Assembly: GCA_033558025.1 (NCBI GenBank)
Contig: JAUCEF010000013.1
Location: 5,201,001-5,265,000, forward strand
From: Phytophthora sp. 'mugwort'
Lineage: Eukaryota; Oomycota; Peronosporomycetes; Peronosporales; Peronosporaceae
DNA length: 64,000 nucleotides
Reading direction: 5' to 3'
The notes below the pieces were generated by a model. The model searched no databases. It saw nothing but the letters and a program-made list of their open reading frames with translations, and was not told the DNA's origin. A program made the translations under genes and the position numbers. Positions 10,145 to 20,830 of this stretch are shown here, one piece after another; positions within the stretch are counted from its first letter, which is position 1; every line of letters starts with the position of its first letter.

Positions 10145-11835
10145 AACTGCATGCGATTGCCAAGGGGCGTGAACCTGGCAGAAAATGTGGTTTCGCACTC
10201 TACAGCAACTTTAGAGCGGCTGATTTCGCGCTTCCAGTATGCCGCTCAGTAAGCCAGGCCCTGTAGTTTCGTTCTTCCAGGATGCGGCTCAGTACAACTA
10301 AATGTTAGCTAACTAAGCAGCATTGATCTAAACAAAAATCTTACCATCACGCCACGTCAACGTGTTCATTCCCGTTACGATTTGTCTGTCGTAATACAAC
10401 TCCACTTGTCGAATATGGCGCTTGTCCATTAACATGGCGTGTGGATCTGCCTCAACGTTGTCGAGATAGCGGCGGGATATCATGGTAAAAACGCTAGCAT
10501 TAATTATCCTAACTGCAGACGTCGTAAAAAACCTCGTTTACCCCACGCGGCAGCATTAGCGCAAGTATGCCGCGATAACAAGAAATTACTGACTAGCCAA
10601 ACATCAGAAGGCGCAAACTCAGCCGCTCGATCAACCATGGAGCTTCAGCGCTCTAGCTCTCGCTTCGTAAGTCCCAGCCGGTCTCACTCTCGCTTGCCTT
10701 CAGCGTCTACCTTAACCGACGCATATGGGTGACCCAGCGCTGCTGCACGTTGTGTGCAGTAAGTCCACGTAGAGCCTTGTTTTTCGACTCGCGCTTAAGA
10801 TGTTTGACCGTCAGCTCAAATCCATCTCTCTTCTCAGTTTTGAAGAAATTTGCCGGTTATTCGGTAGGTTCGACTCCCCCTATTTATATATAAACTGATT
10901 TATTAATAATTTACGACAAATTGGTGGTCTTTTTGTCCCTAATGGATTTTTTTTAATTGGATGTTCTCATGATCGTTGTCCGATCTCGCTGCGATACGTT
11001 CTCTTCCCACCTCACAAGGCGTTGCCTACAAGAAGCAACGGTTTGATATAAGTATTTAGTTCTGAGCACGATAACCTAAGACATGAACAATAACTTAGCT
11101 GCTGGGAAAAAAATTCAAACGCACTTCTTGATACCACCGCCTCAAACGTGATTGCAGCAATATAAGAAATACAGAAATATAGAAACAAAACAGGGGATAA
11201 ACTGGATGAAGATCCACCTACCATAATTTAACCGTAATGTAAAGTGACTTGCTTGACGTTTACGGTTCGTCCATAAACGGTGTCATCGCCGAGTGCCTTT
11301 GCAGCAGGGGCTGCGTAGCGTAGTGCGTCAGAGCAAGACGTATGACTCTCCGAGTCTTTGCTGTGGTTCTCCTAACCCGTAAGGTATCCGCAGAGGCTTA
11401 GATCCCTCTAGTTATACCACTAGAGACTCAAAGAATCAGTATTCCTAAACCTAGGACGATACTCTCTTTGATGCTAAAACTGAGCTGTTATTTGTTTGCT
11501 TATCTGCGGCAAAGCCGCCTGTGGCGTAAATGTATGACTTTAACTGTCAATCATAGTTAAACCTAGTCAAATGCATATCGAGTGGCCTTGTGGCCACGTA
11601 CTGAAATCCTGCTAGTCCAAGTGGTACGAAATACCATTTGTGGCAAGTTGACATGTAGCATAGCTACACTTCGGGCCACCTTCGTGTAACCCCGTTATAG
11701 CCTTTCCCCACTTATGGCCAATCGGATCTTAAAAGGTGTTGGTATCTTACAAGCGCGTTCACGGCTAAAGGTATATATAATTTGTCGAGCCAATGGTGCC
11801 GGATTAAGTGCATGCATTTTTCCTTTTTTCATCTG
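10145..11835. other. Gene-poor stretch, no recognised gene
   Basis: I see no supported gene here. A 97-residue plus-strand reading at 10439-10732 (WICLNVVEIAAGYHGKN, then RRRKKPRLP) has a protein-like look and may be a transposon remnant, but I cannot name it. A pol III B-box-like GGTTCGACTCC near 10887 has no foldable tRNA around it. Section 11300-11830 is AT-rich with short palindromes and could hold a decayed solo LTR. Confidence 0.4.
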
Positions 11836-12086
11836 TTAAAGGGGTAAGTTGGGTGATGAGAAGGAAGAGACAGACTTATATATGGTAAAAGCGGAGGTGA
11901 TAGCATTAACGTGTAGTTAGGAGGTGCAGCAGCGCCGACGCAGTGGTTGGTTCTGAAGAAACTACACTACTACATACTATAGCATAGTTACTGCAATAAT
12001 AACAGATTTCTGAAACCCCTTAGTATATGATCAGCAACTTACAGGGGGAGAAAGTACAGTGTGTCACAATGCACAGAGACAAACAT
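11836..12086 (-). repeat. 3' LTR of the Copia element
   Basis: In plus orientation it runs from GTTAAAGGGGTAAG to GAGACAAACA. In element orientation it starts TGTTTGTC and ends CTTTAAC. It shares nearly the whole sequence with 18552-18799, apart from point differences and a one-base difference in a G run near the start. Confidence 0.9.
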
Positions 12087-12092
12087 TGACAG

Positions 12093-12112
12093 CCTCCCTG
12101 CTTCTTTGCACA
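12093..12112 (-). promoter_or_regulatory. Polypurine tract upstream of the Copia 3' LTR
   Basis: On the minus strand the segment just before the left LTR reads AAAGAAGCAGGGAGG, followed by a few bases and then the LTR start TGTTTG. A purine run at this position is the expected primer for plus-strand DNA synthesis. Its presence indicates that the antisense gene lies inside the element and not next to it. Confidence 0.6.
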
Positions 12113-12230
12113 TATATGGCACTTTCAGAAACCATACGGTATTGGAAGTCGTGATGCTTTTTGATCGCGACTACTCAGTTTCAGAAATCCGAACTGAGGA
12201 AGCCTGCGAAGTGCAGCCCTGACTTGGTGC

Positions 12231-13652
12231 TTGCAGCTCAGCTTTTTTAGCAAAGGAAGGCTCGCTGGGCAAGCCATGGGTAGGATTTGGCAGACAGGTG
12301 TCGAGAAGGGTGCAGTGCTCCGGGGAATGCCGTCGTCGGGCTCGAAGAGCTCGAAGAAACGGAAGCCCAGAGCCGCGGCCGAGATCCGGACGATGAAAAG
12401 GGCACGCGCGGCTCGTCGTGCTGCAGCAGCGGACACGGGCGTCACGCGACCAGAGGGGGCCAGTGTGAGTAAGGATGCGGGGGCCAAGACGGGTATGGCC
12501 GCGGGGGCCGATCCGCTGGAGGAGCACCATCACGGCAAGAAGGACACCGATGATGTCACTAAAGCAGGTGATATTAGTGACGATGCTGGACCAGATGAGT
12601 CAGGTGCTTCCCTTTGCGAGGAATCTGCAGCCACCAACCAGATGGACGGTGACTTCCAGGATTGTGATGACACCGGAGACTGGGTGTGCATGATCTGCAT
12701 ATGCCTGAACCGCGAGGTTGTGTTGGAGTGCGAGAACTGCAATTCTCAGAATCAGGCATCCACAACCAATCCTGAGACTGTTGCCACTGACTAGGCTACA
12801 GGGATGTGCCACCGACCAGAGGGCTAGTTCAATCGGCCATGACGCTAGTGCAACCAACCAGCTGCACTTACCGATATACGGAAAGTATTATAGTGGTGAT
12901 GCTGTCACTGTGGACCAGAACTATGCAACCACTACTAAGACGTGGAGGGTGGCGCGTATTAACGACCGCCGTGAGACGTCTTTGGGTACAGAGTACCACG
13001 TGCTTTGAATTCGTCAGCGGATTCAGTCGCGCCGTTACTATCTCCGTACGTTTGAAGCGAAGGCGAGGTTGCTCGAGGACGACTTTGAGAACGAAATGGA
13101 TCTCGTAGACCGTGGAAGAGATCCGGCCTCCAGAAGTTCGAAAAAAATTGGAAAACGACGAGTACGGCATGGCGTTGCTAGGAGCCGACACAACGGGCCT
13201 CTGGTATGTTCAGCGCGCTGAAGCGCGCAGCGGAGCTGGCAGGACGTCCAGATGTCGTCACGCAGCAGGATAATGACCAGTATGTTCACGACGAGCTCGT
13301 TCTCTACAATCGTGACCTCACCAAGGGAACAACGTGGAAGGTCGTGCTGCGCTTCCTGCGTCGTCTTCGTGACGCCGATCGAGACTTCTTCTACAATGCA
13401 ATGGCCAAGAACAACTTTGCAGTTGCAGGTCGTCGCGGAGCGCGTGTGGTAGAGAAGATTGGTCTCGTCGATGGAGTTTACCTGGTTGCAGCCTACAACG
13501 ACTCCTTCATTGGCCATGGAATTGTACTCACGGTTCAAGGCGGCAAGCGTCTCGTCTATGACTTGGAGAAAGGTGTGCTAGTCTCATCGGCGGAGCACTG
13601 GATCAACTTCTACGTTTGTATTCGTCCATTTATCATCTTTAAGAAGGAGTAG
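12231..13652 (+). pseudogene. Antisense cargo gene: RanBP2 finger, chromo-like, OTU-like
   Basis: This gene remnant runs on the strand opposite to the Copia proteins. Segment 12231-12794 is Lys/Arg- and Asp-rich and ends with GDWVCMICICLNREVVLECE followed by NC, a perfect RanBP2-type zinc finger (W-x-C-x2-C-x3-N-x6-C-x2-C). After a frame break, 12860-13110 reads TWRVARINDRRE, GTEYHVL, then TFEAKARLLEDDFENEMDLV, which looks like a chromodomain with a damaged middle. Segment 13206-13652 is open for 148 residues (FSALKRAAELAGRP, VYLVAAYNDSFIGHGIVLTV, HWINFYVCIRPF). Its His context, and a would-be Cys at the broken start near 13203, suggest an OTU/papain-like cysteine peptidase. That last call is inference. 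At least three frame breaks are present. Confidence 0.6.
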
Positions 13653-13890
13653 ATGATAGGCTTCGGTAGGATTTCCGTGGGTTTGCCTTACTGATAATGA
13701 ACTTTCCTAGCAAATTGTGACATTGTGTTTGTGCATGGATTGTATGATGTGACTATATAATTCGGTACTAGACCAGGGAAAACTTAATGAGGGAAAACCT
13801 TGTGCGACCAAAACAAAAAAACTAGTGGGAAAAATAAACGATCGTATTACAAGTAGTCACGCTTCATGCATTCATGGTTACTCGTATAAA
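13653..13890. other. Spacer between Copia pol and antisense cargo
   Basis: AT-rich, with no gene. It separates the convergent 3' ends of the antisense cargo gene (stop at 13652) and of pol (stop at 13891), and so probably holds the 3' untranslated ends of both. Confidence 0.5.
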
Positions 13891-15450
13891 CTATACGGAA
13901 TGACCAGGTTGAGCTTCCAGGGGTCTCATGCTGAGCTTGACCCTTAGTTCTTTGAACTGATGTTTGTCTAGTGCTTTGGTAAAGATATCAGCTACCATTT
14001 CTTTGGTATTGCAATAAACGACGTTGAATTCGTGCCGCTCGACCTTTTGCACAAAGCAGTATCGAACATGTATGTGCTTCGATCTTCTGAATAATTCGGG
14101 ATTATAGCTGATCTTGATGCAGCTTTGGTTGTCTTCGTAGATGACATTAGGCTGTGTAGCTGTGAAGCCTATCTCTTGAAGAAGAAGTTTGATACAATAA
14201 CATATGTTGCATGCAGTGAATAGAGCGATATATTCTGCTTCTGTTGTCGAGAGGACAACAGTGTGGTGCCTACGTGAGAGCCATGATATTGGACCACAAG
14301 GTAGCCTAGTCACATATCCACATACCGAGCGTCTTGTGTCTGGACAATTTGCGTAGTCCGGGTCAGTATAGGCTGTCAAATTGTCAGCTAGGTTCTCGGG
14401 AGTGATGTCCGCCGAGCCTCCCAGCATCAGACCGTAGTCCTTCGTGCCAGTCAGGTACTTGAGGCCTCGGATAACAGCATTCCCGTGTTCCATTCCAGGA
14501 TTTGCTAGAAATTGGCTGACCTCACGCATGTAAAAGGCCATATCGGGACGAGTTCCTACCATGAGGTACATAACACTACCGACGGATTCATGATACGGTA
14601 TATTTTTCATCTATGTTTCTCTGCTTCACTGCCGGGTTGGCTTCTTGCGGAGCATTTGACGTTCCGGTCTGCTGGGGTTGCAATAGGATATGGAATATAG
14701 TCACCGAAGCGGTCAAGGACCTTCGTAGCGTACTTGTGCTGGTGGATAAAGATCGTTCGGTTCTTACGATCGCGTTGAATAGACCAGCCGAGTAAGTACT
14801 TCACCTCCCCTATATCTGTCATAGAGAATCGCTTCTTCATGGCGGATTTCAACTCACTAACGAGGGCTGGAGTGGGTCCAATGATCAAGAGATCGTCAAT
14901 GTACACTGCAATATAGCACGTGACACCATCAGTAGCGCGAATATATACACAGCTATCTTTGATGTTTATGAAAACCAAGGCTCACAAGGAAAGCAGACAA
15001 CGTTTGGTACCAGACATGGAGAGCTGTTTCAACCCATACAGGCTTTTTAGCAGTTTGCACACTAGATTCTCCTTACCCGGGATTTGGAATCCTTCCGGTT
15101 GAGCCATGTAGATTTCTTCCTTTAGAAACCCGTTATGAAATGCTGTTTTGACATCCATTTGGTGAATTTCAAGATCGAGCAGGGCTGCGATTATGAGTAG
15201 TAGTCTGAGTACTTCCATCCTGATAACAGGTGAAAACAAAATTCGATGTAATCAATACCATGTTGCTGAAGGAAACCCTTGATCACGAGTCGAGCTTTGA
15301 AGCGGTCAGTTTCGCCTGTACAAGTACACTTGATAACAGATACCCAGCGGCTCGTGATAATCTTCGTCCCTTAGGAGGGGGTACTAGCGCCCACGTTTTA
15401 TTGTCCATGAGAGACTTGTATTCAGACTTAACTGCTGTTTTTCACTGAGT
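13891..15450 (-). pseudogene. Copia reverse transcriptase and RNase H
   Basis: Minus-strand pieces: 14982-15239 has HQMDVKTAFHNGFLKEEIYM and QPEGFQIPGKENLVCKL, the Copia RT start with the first catalytic Asp. Segment 14607-14978 has the catalytic box AVYIDDLLIIG and LLGWSIQRDR. Segment 13891-14610 is the connection and RNase H: YHESVGSVMYLM, TRPDMAF, LTAYTDPDYANCPDTRRSV, VVLSTTEAEYIAL, IYEDNQSC and KHIHVRYCFV. This last piece is uninterrupted for 239 residues and keeps the RNase H acidic residues. Frameshifts separate all three pieces. Confidence 0.9.
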
Positions 15451-16990
15451 AGCGTGAAAAGATCTTATTGCTTCTCAATACGTAGTGGGTTCAGAGACAT
15501 AGCGAATACCTAGTAGTGTGTACAGTAAGGTTCGCCGTTGGTCCTGCTCTTGCTTGTCCTCCGCAGAATCAAGGATTACATCCGCTGCATCGATGCGGGG
15601 TCGCTTGCGGGCAGGAGAGCAGGGTGAGTCGGATGCTGGCTCCGTTCGAAAAGAGTAATGGATTGCGGTTTGGTCAAGCGCATTCTGAAGCAAGGGGAAT
15701 TGGCGGCTGAGTCGGAGGAGCCGCAGTAGCTGCCGGTGTAGACACAGGGGCAGATGCAAGATGGTTCGTTTGCTCGTGATGTGATGACTCAGGTATAGGC
15801 GTCTGGTCCGCTAGAGGGGGAAATCCGTCCTTTCTAAAGATAACGTCACGACTGGTACACAAGGGCATGCATGTTGATGTCCATCAAGCGATACCCTTTC
15901 TTGATCTGGTATGCCAAGATACATGCTCAACCGTGCTCGGGCATCGAGCTTGTCTCGGTATTGCTCCATGATGTGGACGTATGCACTGCATCCGAACACT
16001 TTGATGTAGTTCAAGAACGGGATACGATTGTACCACAATTCGTTCGGTGTGCGCCCATAATCTTGGGGCTTGGCGTCATATTGATCAGTGCGGTCACATG
16101 ACTCGCACACTCGGCCCAAAGCGGCTTGGGAAGTTTACCGTTCAGCAGCAAAGCGCGAACCCGTTCCATAATTGTACGCATGCTGCGTTCAGCAACTCTA
16201 TTCTACTGAGATGTACGCATTGGTAAACTGGGCATGCATTCCATAGTTTTTAAAGATCAAGCGACCGAGCTTTCGTATTCTTTTGCATTATCAGCCTGTA
16301 GCACCCGGATTTCTTCGTCGTCGATGTGCCGGCGACGCCATTCATTTCGAAACGTTGACATTTTTTCTGAAGAGATTCAAAGCTTTCTTCCTGAAGTCTT
16401 CATAGCATTCGTACAGGTCGCTACGAGCTTTGATCAGGTAGGTGAATATGAATCGAGAGAAGTTATCGATAAAGATCAAGAAGTAACGGCAACCAGTAAG
16501 GCTAGATACAGGAAGAGGACCACAAATGTCGGTATGAACTTTCCCTAGGGGAGATATGGCACGTTCAACAATTCTGTTAGAATAGAAGGGGGAGCGGTGA
16601 TACTTCGCTAACGTGCATGCAACGCAGAAGAAATCTGCTGTTGGAGCTACAGACGCAGATCCATCCAGTTCATGAATGACTTGACCCCTAGACAGGTCAT
16701 GCAAGACGCGGACGTTAGGATGGCCAAGATGTTTGTGCAAAAGCAGAAAAGATGTTTGTGCAAAAGCAGAAAAGATCGTTGCTTACCTGAGGCAACGAGC
16801 GCCGTTGGGGTCGCCATAGGTTTGGCTTGGAACTGATAAAGATCCGTGCTGCTGGCCATAGGTGCCTTGATGCTGAAGCGCTGGTCGAGCTGCACGGCGC
16901 ACTTCTTGCGGTCAAAGTTAAAGCGGAAGTCAAGCTTCACTGTCGCAGCGACAGACAAGAGGCTGAAGTGCAATTGCGGTGCTTACAGCA
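15451..16990 (-). pseudogene. Copia pre-integrase and integrase
   Basis: Segment 16342-16740 on the minus strand gives the HHCC zinc region (HKHLGHPNVRVLHDLSRG, CVACTLAKYHRSPF) and the integrase core start (KVHTDICGPLPVSS, FIDNFSRFIFTYL) with its first catalytic Asp. A frame break follows; the second Asp region is readable around 16250-16330 and the third (VAERSMRTIMERVRALL) near 16150-16200, next to a stop. Segment 15811-16119 is the C-terminal part with GRTPNELWYNRIPFLNYIKV and VFGCSAYVH. Several stops and frameshifts make it inactive. Confidence 0.85.
16735..16780. repeat. 23-bp tandem duplication inside Copia pol
   Basis: The unit GATGTTTGTGCAAAAGCAGA plus three A occurs twice head to tail. 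Because 23 is not a multiple of 3 the duplication by itself shifts the frame between the protease and the HHCC integrase zinc region. It looks like a replication slippage event after insertion. Confidence 0.8.
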
Positions 16991-17640
16991 CATCCTGAAG
17001 GGTGAGCGTCTTCGATGTCAATGACGTCTAGTTTAACACGTCCAACTCCTTCAATTGAGATTTGATTCTTCCCGCCAACCGTGATGGAGCCACCGCTGGT
17101 AGTGATATCAGTGAACCACTGGGGATCGTGCGTCACATGACGCGTACACCCAGAGTTGATAGTCCATGTGGGGTCCAGCTTGACGTTGGCTTGATCCGTG
17201 AAGCTTATGGGTGGGTTGACCGCAGTGGCGACAGCGATCCGTCCGACATCGCGGCGTTCTTGGCGAAACACCTTGCGGTTACTACCACGTTCGTCGTCCT
17301 CATCGTCCGAGTTGGAGTCGAGGGGGAGGTTCCGGGCTCGGGCTTGATCACGGCGCTTGCCACGGTTGCCGCGCTTAGCGTCAACGCATCCCCTGTTGCG
17401 TTTGCCACGACGATTGGAGTTGTCGCGATCATTGCGTCCACGGTTCCAGGTCTTGTTGTTGTTGTTGCGGTACGGATGGTCTCTTTGCGTGTTTCCTCCT
17501 TTGAACACGAAATTCGCTGGGAGAATTGTGCCAGCCTTGACACGGCTGTCGCGCAAATCCTTTTGCAGACCGCGGCACTGTCGGATAGTGTGGCGCTGGC
17601 GGTTAGACGAGCAGACATTGCCAGTATCAGGACTGGTGTT
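16930..17640 (-). pseudogene. Copia gag C-terminus and aspartic protease
   Basis: This frame continues gag after a frameshift near 17600. It contains a degenerate zinc-knuckle context (RHTIRQC, with one cysteine pair damaged), a basic Asn/Arg-rich linker, and then the protease loop WTINSGCTRHVTHD at about 17120-17165. Copia proteases have Asp-Ser-Gly at this position; here the Asp codon is AAC (Asn) at 17155-17157. That change alone should abolish proteolysis. The reading ends in a frame break near 16930. Confidence 0.8.
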
Positions 17641-18545
17641 CGGGGCGTAGGTGCCGCAGCGACGAGAGCACGCTCATTCTTGGTCTTTGTCGTCTCCGGC
17701 GCTCCCTTGGATAACGTGTAGAGCTCTTGGGCCTGGAGGTCGCGAACCTTTCCTTCAATGCTCTGCTTCAAGTCTTCGTACAGGATGTACTTCCGTCGAC
17801 CCTTCCAGATACGGTCATTTTTCCAAGTTTTGGGCATGGAATGGAACAGGTAGGTAGACTTCTGTCCTTCCGTCATCACCGATTCTGTGGCTTCATCCGA
17901 GGCTTTCATCGCATTCTCCAGCTTGAGGAAGAGCTCAGTGAGATCGGAGCCTTCCTTGTACTTAATCTCCATCAAGTAGTGCTGGATGAAGTAGGGGTCG
18001 CCGTGAAAGACTGAGCCCTCATACATCTGGCAGATGAAGTTAAAGATCTCGTACGAGGTCGTGAGATTCTTAACCAGTCGGGCGTGAGTGTTGTCCATCG
18101 TCTTCATCAGAAAAGCTTTGGTCTTAGCTTCCTGGCGGCGTCGGTCACGTCGGTTAAGAGGTTGGGTCTTCTCTCTAGTACCACGCTTGAGTTCCTTGAC
18201 GGCTTGGCGGTGGTTGAACGGGCGGACGGTGGGTAGATCTTTGCGCTTGATCGGGGTGTCGGAGTCATCTCCCGATTCTTCGTCACTCTCTTCATAGTCC
18301 ACGGCGTCAGAGTCGACTTCAGCCTGCTCGGTCGGCTTGCGCTTCGGCGGGTCGTCGACGTCGGATATCTCGATTCCGCTCTCTTCAGCTTCATCCCTGG
18401 AAACGCCATCGTAGTCAGGCTTCGTCACGAAGCCGAGAAGATGCTTTCCGTCGAGGGCTGCGCACACGCGGGTCTTCCACACGTCGAAGTTATCAGCGCC
18501 GACGAGGCGTGGGGAGTCGTCGCTTGAGTCTTGGCTTGGGCTCAT
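17641..18545 (-). pseudogene. Copia gag N-terminal part
   Basis: The reading starts MSPSQDSSDDSPRLVGADNF at 18545, directly against the LTR. It has the Copia gag features: a start resembling the usual 'F-D-x-W-K' motif (NFDVWKTRVCAAL), a helical capsid (ARLVKNLTTSYEIFNFI, YEGSVFHGDPYFIQHYLM, YKEGSDLTELFLKLENAM) and an acidic insertion near residues 60-100. The same frame stays open to 17205, but after about residue 290 it leaves the true reading, which continues in another frame. The initiation codon lies within the predicted primer-binding site. Confidence 0.85.
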
Positions 18546-18550
18546 AACCC
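18535..18550 (-). promoter_or_regulatory. Half-tRNA primer-binding site overlapping the gag start
   Basis: The plus strand reads CTTGGGCTCATAACCC next to the LTR end. This has the form of a methionine tRNA anticodon arm: a GGG/CCC stem around loop CTCATAA with anticodon CAT. Copia and some relatives prime with an internal fragment of initiator tRNA-Met that pairs at this location. The gag ATG (18543-18545) lies inside it and is the complement of the CAT anticodon. Confidence 0.65.
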
Positions 18551-18551
18551 G

Positions 18552-18799
18552 TTAAAGGGGTAAGTTGGGTGATGAGAAGGAAGAGACAGACTTGTAGATG
18601 GTAAAAGCGGAAGTGATAGCATTAGCGTGTAGTTAGGAGGTGCAGCAGCGCCGACGCAGTGGTTAGTTCTGAAGAAGCTACACTACTATATACTATAGCA
18701 TAGTTACTGCAATAATAACAGATTTCTGAAACCCCTTAGTATATGATCAGCAACTTACAGGGGAGAAAGTACAGTGTGTCACAATGCACAGAGGCAAAC
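18552..18799 (-). repeat. 5' LTR of the Copia element
   Basis: This is the direct repeat partner of 11836-12086. In element orientation it starts TGTTTGCCTC and ends CTTTAAC, immediately before the primer-binding site. Promoter elements were not identified. Confidence 0.9.
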
Positions 18800-19520
18800 A
18801 CGCCACTATTGCATCCCATGGCGTGTCGTACACAGCCCTTCAGGATAAGTTTGGGATTTCTGTTTCCACGTGCAGTGAAACTCTATGCCGCGTCTTGAAG
18901 GCAATATGCTCGCTCAGACTGATCTCGCTTTCATCCCAGAGTGAACTCGTTGAGATAGCGATCGCAACGAACAGAGCTCGGGAATTCCGCAGTGTACTCT
19001 CAGTGTCGACGGGTCGCACATTCCAATCATGCAGCCACAGCGTTCAGGTCACACATACTACATCGCAAGGGGTTACGGTTCCGCATTCCGCAGTGGACAA
19101 TCGCCGTTTGTTTCGCGATGTTGTGACCGGCTGGCCGGGATCGGTCGGCGAAAACCGCATATTCACAAACAGCTATCTGGGTAGGAATTACGAGTCCTGG
19201 TTGGGAAAAATGGCAGTGTGGCAGATTCGAAATCAGCCACGTCAACAGAGCTCCTGCCGATGTTTCTGCTTGGTGATTGTGCGTACTCTAATCGGAGCCA
19301 TTTCGTGACCACGTTCGAGATGACGTAGGTAGCCAGAGATGCGGGAATCAAGCGCTAATGTATAGTACACTTTGCAAATCCGGTTTTTGCAGTGAGAATC
19401 TCCGGTGAATATCACTGCGTGCAGCTGTACCGTTACGAGCATTGGACTCAGTTACCGTCAGATAGTCTTCGAAGAGACGGTCAAACCAAACGTGAGTGTA
19501 CCAACGCCTTGTGAACTACA
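18800..19520 (+). pseudogene. Third PIF/Harbinger-like transposase fragment
   Basis: The plus strand reads GVSYTALQDKFGISVSTCSE (HTH part) right after the Copia LTR. A frame-shifted GSHIPIMQPQRSGHTYYIAR follows, then AVDNRRLFRDVVTGWPGSVG and NRIFTNS, the box with the second catalytic Asp of DDE_Tnp_4 proteins. A further frame gives LPMFLLGDCAYSNRSHF with the third acidic region. Three or more frame breaks occur. Its 5' part is missing at the LTR junction, and the other side of the Copia element does not contain it. Confidence 0.7.
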
Positions 19521-20830
19521 TTGGCAGAAGCCGCGAAGCTCTTCGACGAGCTCTTGCGCACTGCTTACCAGCCGACAATTGTGATGGTCGAAAACCGCTT
19601 CAGCAAAGACGTGTAAAACGGTTAGTGTGTTTGAAACATCGTCAGGAGACTGAGACTTGTGCGCCTTCGGCATAGCGACGGAGGTAGACAAATTGCTCAA
19701 GTCCACCGACCCGTCTGCATACCATGCTCGACGGTCAGCAAAATCAAAGCGCGAGAAGTGCATGATTAAGAGTCCACGGGCACTAAATTGAAAATCGTAC
19801 GTCCGGGTATGATGGCCGGGTGCGGTTTGAGCTTCGTGGATCGGGTTTGAAATCATAATATCAAGGCTGGGGGGGGTAGATATCATGTCAGGTTTGGGTC
19901 GTCCATCGCAGCCAGAATCTTGGCATGATTATCTTGCGCATCACTTACGTCCCCACTAGCAGGTGGTAGTTCCAGCTGAGAATTCAGTGGGAGAGGCGTG
20001 GCCATGGCTGTACTTCTGATTGAATGAAGTATGGCCTCCAGATCGGATGGTCCGTATCATCGTCCTCGTTCGGTAATTCTGCCTCATCGCGGCGTAGCAT
20101 GGATAAGCGTCGAACTGCTTACCAATGTTGTCGCGTACGCGGCCGGGATACGGCGATTTCTGCCGACGTAATGGACGTAGTCGACCGCGTGTCGCACGCT
20201 CAGTGTGGTTTCGTCCCGCTTGAGGCATTGATCCATCGCAGAGTGTACGTTTCGTTTTGGCTGGAGACGACCGGGCTAATATACAGCGAACAGGCGCGAG
20301 ATAGAACGCAATCTTGTAGGTTCGTGCCGAGAAGACGGTACAAAAAAGATTCGATGCTTTGCTCGATCAGCTCTTCCACGTCCCGTCCATGACCCGAGCC
20401 TACTGTGTACCGGTAAAAAGCACAGCACTGGTACAACTTCTACCGGAGCCTCGACGCGCGAACAAACTTCGCCCGACATTGTGAGAATTGTGGCTCGATC
20501 TCCGTTGTACACGAATACTTGTCCGATCTCATACCTGCCGTAGGCGATACCGACAGCCGGCTTGCGTAGCCATTTGCCAGCGGCATCCGCGCCATACTCG
20601 TCGGAACCAACTTGGCGGCTGTGGATCACGGAAGTAGGGACTTTTGCACAGCTGAGTGCGGGGGCGATGAATGCCAACGGTCGCGGTCTCTCCCGAAACG
20701 GCAACGACAGTGTTGTACGACGTGACTGCTGTCGCTGGGTATGGAAGGTCTTTCGACGTCAACAGAACGTGGAGAGGAGCAGAGACCATGATGAAGGGAG
20801 CGAAGGGAAGTGTTGTAGTTAGCTGAAAGG
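19458..20830 (-). pseudogene. Unclassified minus-strand ORF remnants
   Basis: The piece at 19458-19886 (142 residues) contains TYDFQFSARGLLIMHFSRFD, STSVAMPKAHKSQSPDDV and a helical stretch with EELRGFC. Its codon choice looks protein-like and its style resembles gag-like ORFs scattered in oomycete genomes, but I cannot assign a family. Segments 20200-20436 and 20276-20704 give further protein-like pieces (VGIAYGRYEIGQVFVYNGDR, ETYTLRWINASSGTKPH) in two frames. They may belong to one decayed gene or to two. Confidence 0.3.

Larger units (their letters stand above)
11836..18799 (-). mobile_element. Ty1/Copia LTR retrotransposon with antisense cargo
   Basis: Two direct repeats of about 250 bp bound the element (11836-12086 and 18552-18799), differing at roughly a dozen positions. 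Between them the minus strand encodes gag, protease, integrase, RT and RNase H in the Copia order. Between the pol end (13891) and the left LTR about 1.4 kb carries a plus-strand gene remnant. The bases immediately outside the two LTRs (CATCT on the left, CGCCA on the right) do not match, so no target-site duplication is visible. Coding frames are broken and the protease catalytic Asp is lost, so it is not autonomous. Confidence 0.9.

Noticed and set aside
10849..10905. Pol III B-box-like GGTTCGACTCC suggesting a tRNA or SINE
   Set aside because: No A box at the right distance and no cloverleaf could be drawn.
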